A DNA stretch of 64,000 nucleotides from Dyella choica (GTDB lineage: Bacteria > Pseudomonadota > Gammaproteobacteria > Xanthomonadales > Rhodanobacteraceae). Below, in pieces: positions 61,627-64,000 of the stretch. Below the pieces are notes generated by a model. The model saw only the letters and a list, made by a program, of their open reading frames with translations. It did no database searches and was not told the DNA's origin. The stretch's first letter is position 1. Each line of letters begins with the position of its first letter. The DNA is taken from positions 62,001-126,000 of the forward strand of contig NZ_RYYV01000002.1 of the NCBI RefSeq assembly GCF_003977665.1, in the 5' to 3' direction. A program made the position numbers and the translations under genes.

Positions 61627-62871
61627 TCAGGCGCCGCCCGGCTTGGCCGATGCCTTGACTCGATGAACGTCATGCGTGACGAAGCCAGCGTCGTTGTTTG
61701 GCGGCTCCAGCCACGATCCATTGGCAAGCGTGCGCCTGATATCGTCCAAGCCTGCCGCCCAATGACTGTTCATCGTCGATGCGCCGAATTGATAGTCTTT
61801 GTAGTCGTGCTCGAACTCTCGCTGTTGATAGATCAGATGCTGCACGTTGTAGTGCTTTCCGCACGATAGTTCGTCCGCCAGGCTGAACCAGGGATCGTCC
61901 TTGCGCATCGCCTCCGGCACCTTTTCGAGCACCTTGCGCAATACAGTTCGATAGCGCTGTTCGCTCTGCATCGTATCCGTGACAAATCGCGTGCGACTGG
62001 AATACTGAATATCCTTCAGCCGCTCTGCGACATCCACCAGGTTATCCGGCATGGCTCCACGCGCATTCCAAAGGTCGACCTGGAACGCCAGGGTGTCGCG
62101 ACGTGGCGAAGCGCGAAGGACTTCCTGCAAGGGAGTGTTCGATACGATCCCACCATCCCAGAAGAACTCGCCGTCGATCTCGACGGGCGCAAAAGCGGGC
62201 GGCAGTGCTCCCGAAGCCATGAAGTGCTCCGCACGCAAGCGGGTCCGAGTGGAGTCGAAGTACGAGAAGTTGCCGGTCGCCACATTGACCGCTCCCACCG
62301 ACACTCGTATTTCACCGGCGTTGATGCGATCGAAATCGCAAAACCGTTCCAATGTCGCCTTGAGGGGCGACATGTCGTACCAGCTTTTCGCGTTGGACGC
62401 GCCACCGAACCAAGGCAGAACACTTGGAAACCGTGGATGAAAAAAGCCGAATTGCCCCTGCATCGCGGCGCTGGACGCTTGAAAAAAAGAGAGCGCCGTG
62501 CGCGTGACGTCCGAGCCATGGAACAATGCATGCTCGACGGCATGCGGCAGCGGGGGCGTCATGGCCGGTGCGCAGATGGTCTCCCAAAACTGGCGCAATC
62601 GCTTGACGCGCATCTCTGGCGCATTGCCGGCGATGACCGCTGCATTGAGCGCGCCGATGGAGATGCCTGCGATCCAGTTGAGGGGTATCTGCGCCTCCTG
62701 CAAACCCTCGAAAACGCCCGCCTGATAGGCGCCAAGCGCCCCGCCGCCTTGAAGCACAAGTGCAACCGTTTCGTAAGGCGGCATGCTTACCCGGTCATCG
62801 ACATGCAGTGCTTTGGGCCCGCTTCTACTCCCTTCGTCAGCCTGACGACCGAGCTTTACACGAGGTTTCAT
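61627..62871 (-). CDS. Patatin-like phospholipase / serine hydrolase
   Basis: A 414-aa hydrolase with oxyanion-hole [11 protein letters not shown] (about 42-52), nucleophile Ser in GISIG, and catalytic Asp in [11 protein letters not shown]. No signal peptide is present. The start overlaps the 3-hydroxybutyrate dehydrogenase stop by four bases (ATGA). A C-terminal DUF3734-like region ([20 protein letters not shown]) is typical of PHB-linked patatins. It may act on the granule surface lipids or as an esterase on polymer oligomers; that assignment is inferred from context. Confidence 0.88.
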   Translation of the reverse strand: MKPRVKLGRQADEGSRSGPKALHVDDRVSMPPYETVALVLQGGGALGAYQAGVFEGLQEAQIPLNWIAGISIGALNAAVIAGNAPEMRVKRLRQFWETICAPAMTPPLPHAVEHALFHGSDVTRTALSFFQASSAAMQGQFGFFHPRFPSVLPWFGGASNAKSWYDMSPLKATLERFCDFDRINAGEIRVSVGAVNVATGNFSYFDSTRTRLRAEHFMASGALPPAFAPVEIDGEFFWDGGIVSNTPLQEVLRASPRRDTLAFQVDLWNARGAMPDNLVDVAERLKDIQYSSRTRFVTDTMQSEQRYRTVLRKVLEKVPEAMRKDDPWFSLADELSCGKHYNVQHLIYQQREFEHDYKDYQFGASTMNSHWAAGLDDIRRTLANGSWLEPPNNDAGFVTHDVHRVKASAKPGGA

Positions 62872-63653
62872 TGCATGTGCCAGCCATGGCTGACGATGAA
62901 CGATTGGCCGGTTAGCGCGGCTGTCGGAAACTCACACAAGAACACGACCGTCTGCGCCACGTCCTCGACCGTGGTGAAGGTGCCGTCCACTGTATCGCCA
63001 AGCAGCACGTGCTTGACCACTTCCTCTTCAGTCATGCCCAGCTTGGCGGCTTGTTGCGGAATCTGCTTGTCAACGAGCGGCGTGCGCACGAATCCAGGGC
63101 AAACCACATGCGACCTTACGTTATGCTGCGCCCCCTCCTTCGCCAATACGCGCGCAAGCCCCAGCAGCGCATGCTTCGCGGCGACGTAGGCACATTTAAG
63201 CATCGACGCTTCGTGCGAGTGCACAGACCCCATGTAGATCACCACCCCGCCGCGATCACCGGCGTACATGTGCTTCAAGGCCGCCTTGGTGGTCAGGAAC
63301 GCCCCGTCTACGTGAATCGCTTGCATCGTCTTCCAGTCGGAGAACTCGTAAGTGTCGATCGAGCTGACGATCTGGATGCCGGCATTGGACACCAGGATAT
63401 CGATTGGACCGAATTGGGCGGCAATCTTGTCCATGCCATGATTGACTGCGGCCTCGCTGGTGACGTCCATGGCCACGCCCATCGCCCTGCCCCCAAGCTG
63501 CTGGATCTGATCGGCGACCTTCTGCGCCCCTTCCAGATTCAGGTCGGCAATCCCGACGGCGGCGCCCTGCGCTGCCAGCCTCAATGCGATCTCCTTGCCG
63601 ATGCCGCTTGCGGCCCCGGTAACAACGGCGGTCTTGCCCATCAGTGTAGTCAT
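62868..63653 (-). CDS. D-3-hydroxybutyrate dehydrogenase
   Basis: A 261-aa short-chain dehydrogenase starting [20 protein letters not shown]. Motifs: [12 protein letters not shown], catalytic Ser in [11 protein letters not shown] and Tyr-Lys in [19 protein letters not shown], with the [15 protein letters not shown] block typical of 3-hydroxybutyrate dehydrogenases. It oxidises 3-hydroxybutyrate from PHB breakdown to acetoacetate, the substrate of the next upstream gene. The spacing to that gene is 28 bp. Confidence 0.9.
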   Translation of the reverse strand: MTTLMGKTAVVTGAASGIGKEIALRLAAQGAAVGIADLNLEGAQKVADQIQQLGGRAMGVAMDVTSEAAVNHGMDKIAAQFGPIDILVSNAGIQIVSSIDTYEFSDWKTMQAIHVDGAFLTTKAALKHMYAGDRGGVVIYMGSVHSHEASMLKCAYVAAKHALLGLARVLAKEGAQHNVRSHVVCPGFVRTPLVDKQIPQQAAKLGMTEEEVVKHVLLGDTVDGTFTTVEDVAQTVVFLCEFPTAALTGQSFIVSHGWHMQ

Positions 63654-63681
63654 GCTTTGCTCATCCGAGAAAGAAAAGTGC

Positions 63682-64000
63682 TCAACGCTTGCCTGGAAGG
63701 TAGTCGTGGACGACCTCGCCAAGACCCAAAGTGAGATTTGCGAGCAAATGGCGCGTTTCGACGATTTCAAGTACGGGCAGATCGGCGACTGGCGCGAGTG
63801 CGTGCGGCGAAAGCTGGAGCGAGGCCGGCCCGGTCCAGGCTCCTTTCAAAACGACGTCCTGCGTGTAATAGCGCACGAGCTCGCATACGCGCGGCGAACC
63901 ATCCACATGAGGGATGATCTTCAGAAGATAATTAGGGGCAGCGAGCCTTCGCGCCTGTTCCGCGACGTCGAGTTCCCGATGCTTGTAGCCCATCGTGGCC
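63682..64000 (-). CDS. Acetoacetate decarboxylase, C-terminal part (cut by the window edge)
   Basis: About 105 residues remain, beginning [11 protein letters not shown], the well-conserved stretch that follows the active-site region in acetoacetate decarboxylases. They continue through [20 protein letters not shown] to [11 protein letters not shown]. The Schiff-base lysine lies upstream outside the window. It converts acetoacetate to acetone and CO2, and heads the operon with the dehydrogenase that makes acetoacetate. Confidence 0.85.
   Translation of the reverse strand, partial: ATMGYKHRELDVAEQARRLAAPNYLLKIIPHVDGSPRVCELVRYYTQDVVLKGAWTGPASLQLSPHALAPVADLPVLEIVETRHLLANLTLGLGEVVHDYLPGKR

Noticed and set aside
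1-64000. CRISPR arrays, tRNA, rRNA, prophage integrase or intact insertion sequence
   Set aside because: No regularly spaced repeats, cloverleaf-like segments, recombinase or transposase motifs were found in any reading frame inspected.

Overview
The window is GC-rich proteobacterial DNA. Its gene families fit a Burkholderiales or Rhodanobacteraceae-type soil or host-associated organism: an ESPR-type autotransporter, a polyhydroxybutyrate cassette, a bd-type cyanide-insensitive oxidase, a giant trifunctional Ser/Thr-kinase/histidine-kinase, and an MdtNOP-like exporter. I cannot choose between these lineages from sequence alone. I see no rRNA, tRNA or CRISPR.

Positions 1-3.4 kb hold the N-terminal part of a glycine-rich autotransporter (minus strand), a divergent LuxR-type response regulator and a broken S53 (sedolisin) protease gene. 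Positions 3.6-23.8 kb are one minus-strand cluster encoding an apparently complete extracellular contractile injection system (eCIS, Afp/PVC type). In transcription order it holds a tube protein, sheath, sheath, second tube protein, a 58-aa DUF5908-like protein, a LysM protein, a VgrG-like spike, gp25, a PAAR-like tip, two large baseplate proteins, a tail-collar fibre, a tape-measure protein, the DUF4255 terminator, an AAA+ ATPase and then two AT-richer cargo genes. The two cargo proteins share an N-terminal sequence pattern (M-x-K-x-Y-x-S-K/R-T-x-E) and are otherwise unrelated. One has the HxE...CxxC signature of a zinc-dependent deaminase. This pairing is the best candidate here for something undescribed.

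Positions 23.8-29.4 kb are a scrapyard: remnants of an SRAP/YedK-like gene, of polyphosphate kinase (ppk1) and of an aldehyde dehydrogenase, mixed with a secreted HAF-repeat protein, a methyltransferase and a Phd/VapC-type toxin-antitoxin pair with a direct-repeat operator.

Positions 29.4-59 kb are metabolic and regulatory: an outer-membrane porin-like protein, the ytcA-mdtNOP-like exporter operon, a ThDP-dependent 2-keto-acid decarboxylase, the 1,836-aa kinase, a 3-hydroxyacyl-CoA/carnitine-type dehydrogenase, a type II NADH dehydrogenase, a K+ channel, a flavohemoglobin, a crotonase/CaiB/crotonase operon, the CIO-type bd oxidase with two small DUF2384-like proteins, a FixJ-like regulator and a PAS histidine kinase with its receiver. 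Scattered upstream of at least six of these transcription units is a conserved motif of about 35 bp centred on the palindrome GGTGTCG-N-CGACACC. It suggests an undescribed regulon linking respiration, fermentation and acyl-CoA metabolism, possibly governed by the FixJ-like regulator at 54680.

Positions 60-64 kb carry a compact operon on the minus strand for acetoacetate decarboxylase (cut by the window edge), 3-hydroxybutyrate dehydrogenase, a patatin-like hydrolase, a phasin and acetoacetyl-CoA reductase. Together they handle PHB storage and mobilisation.
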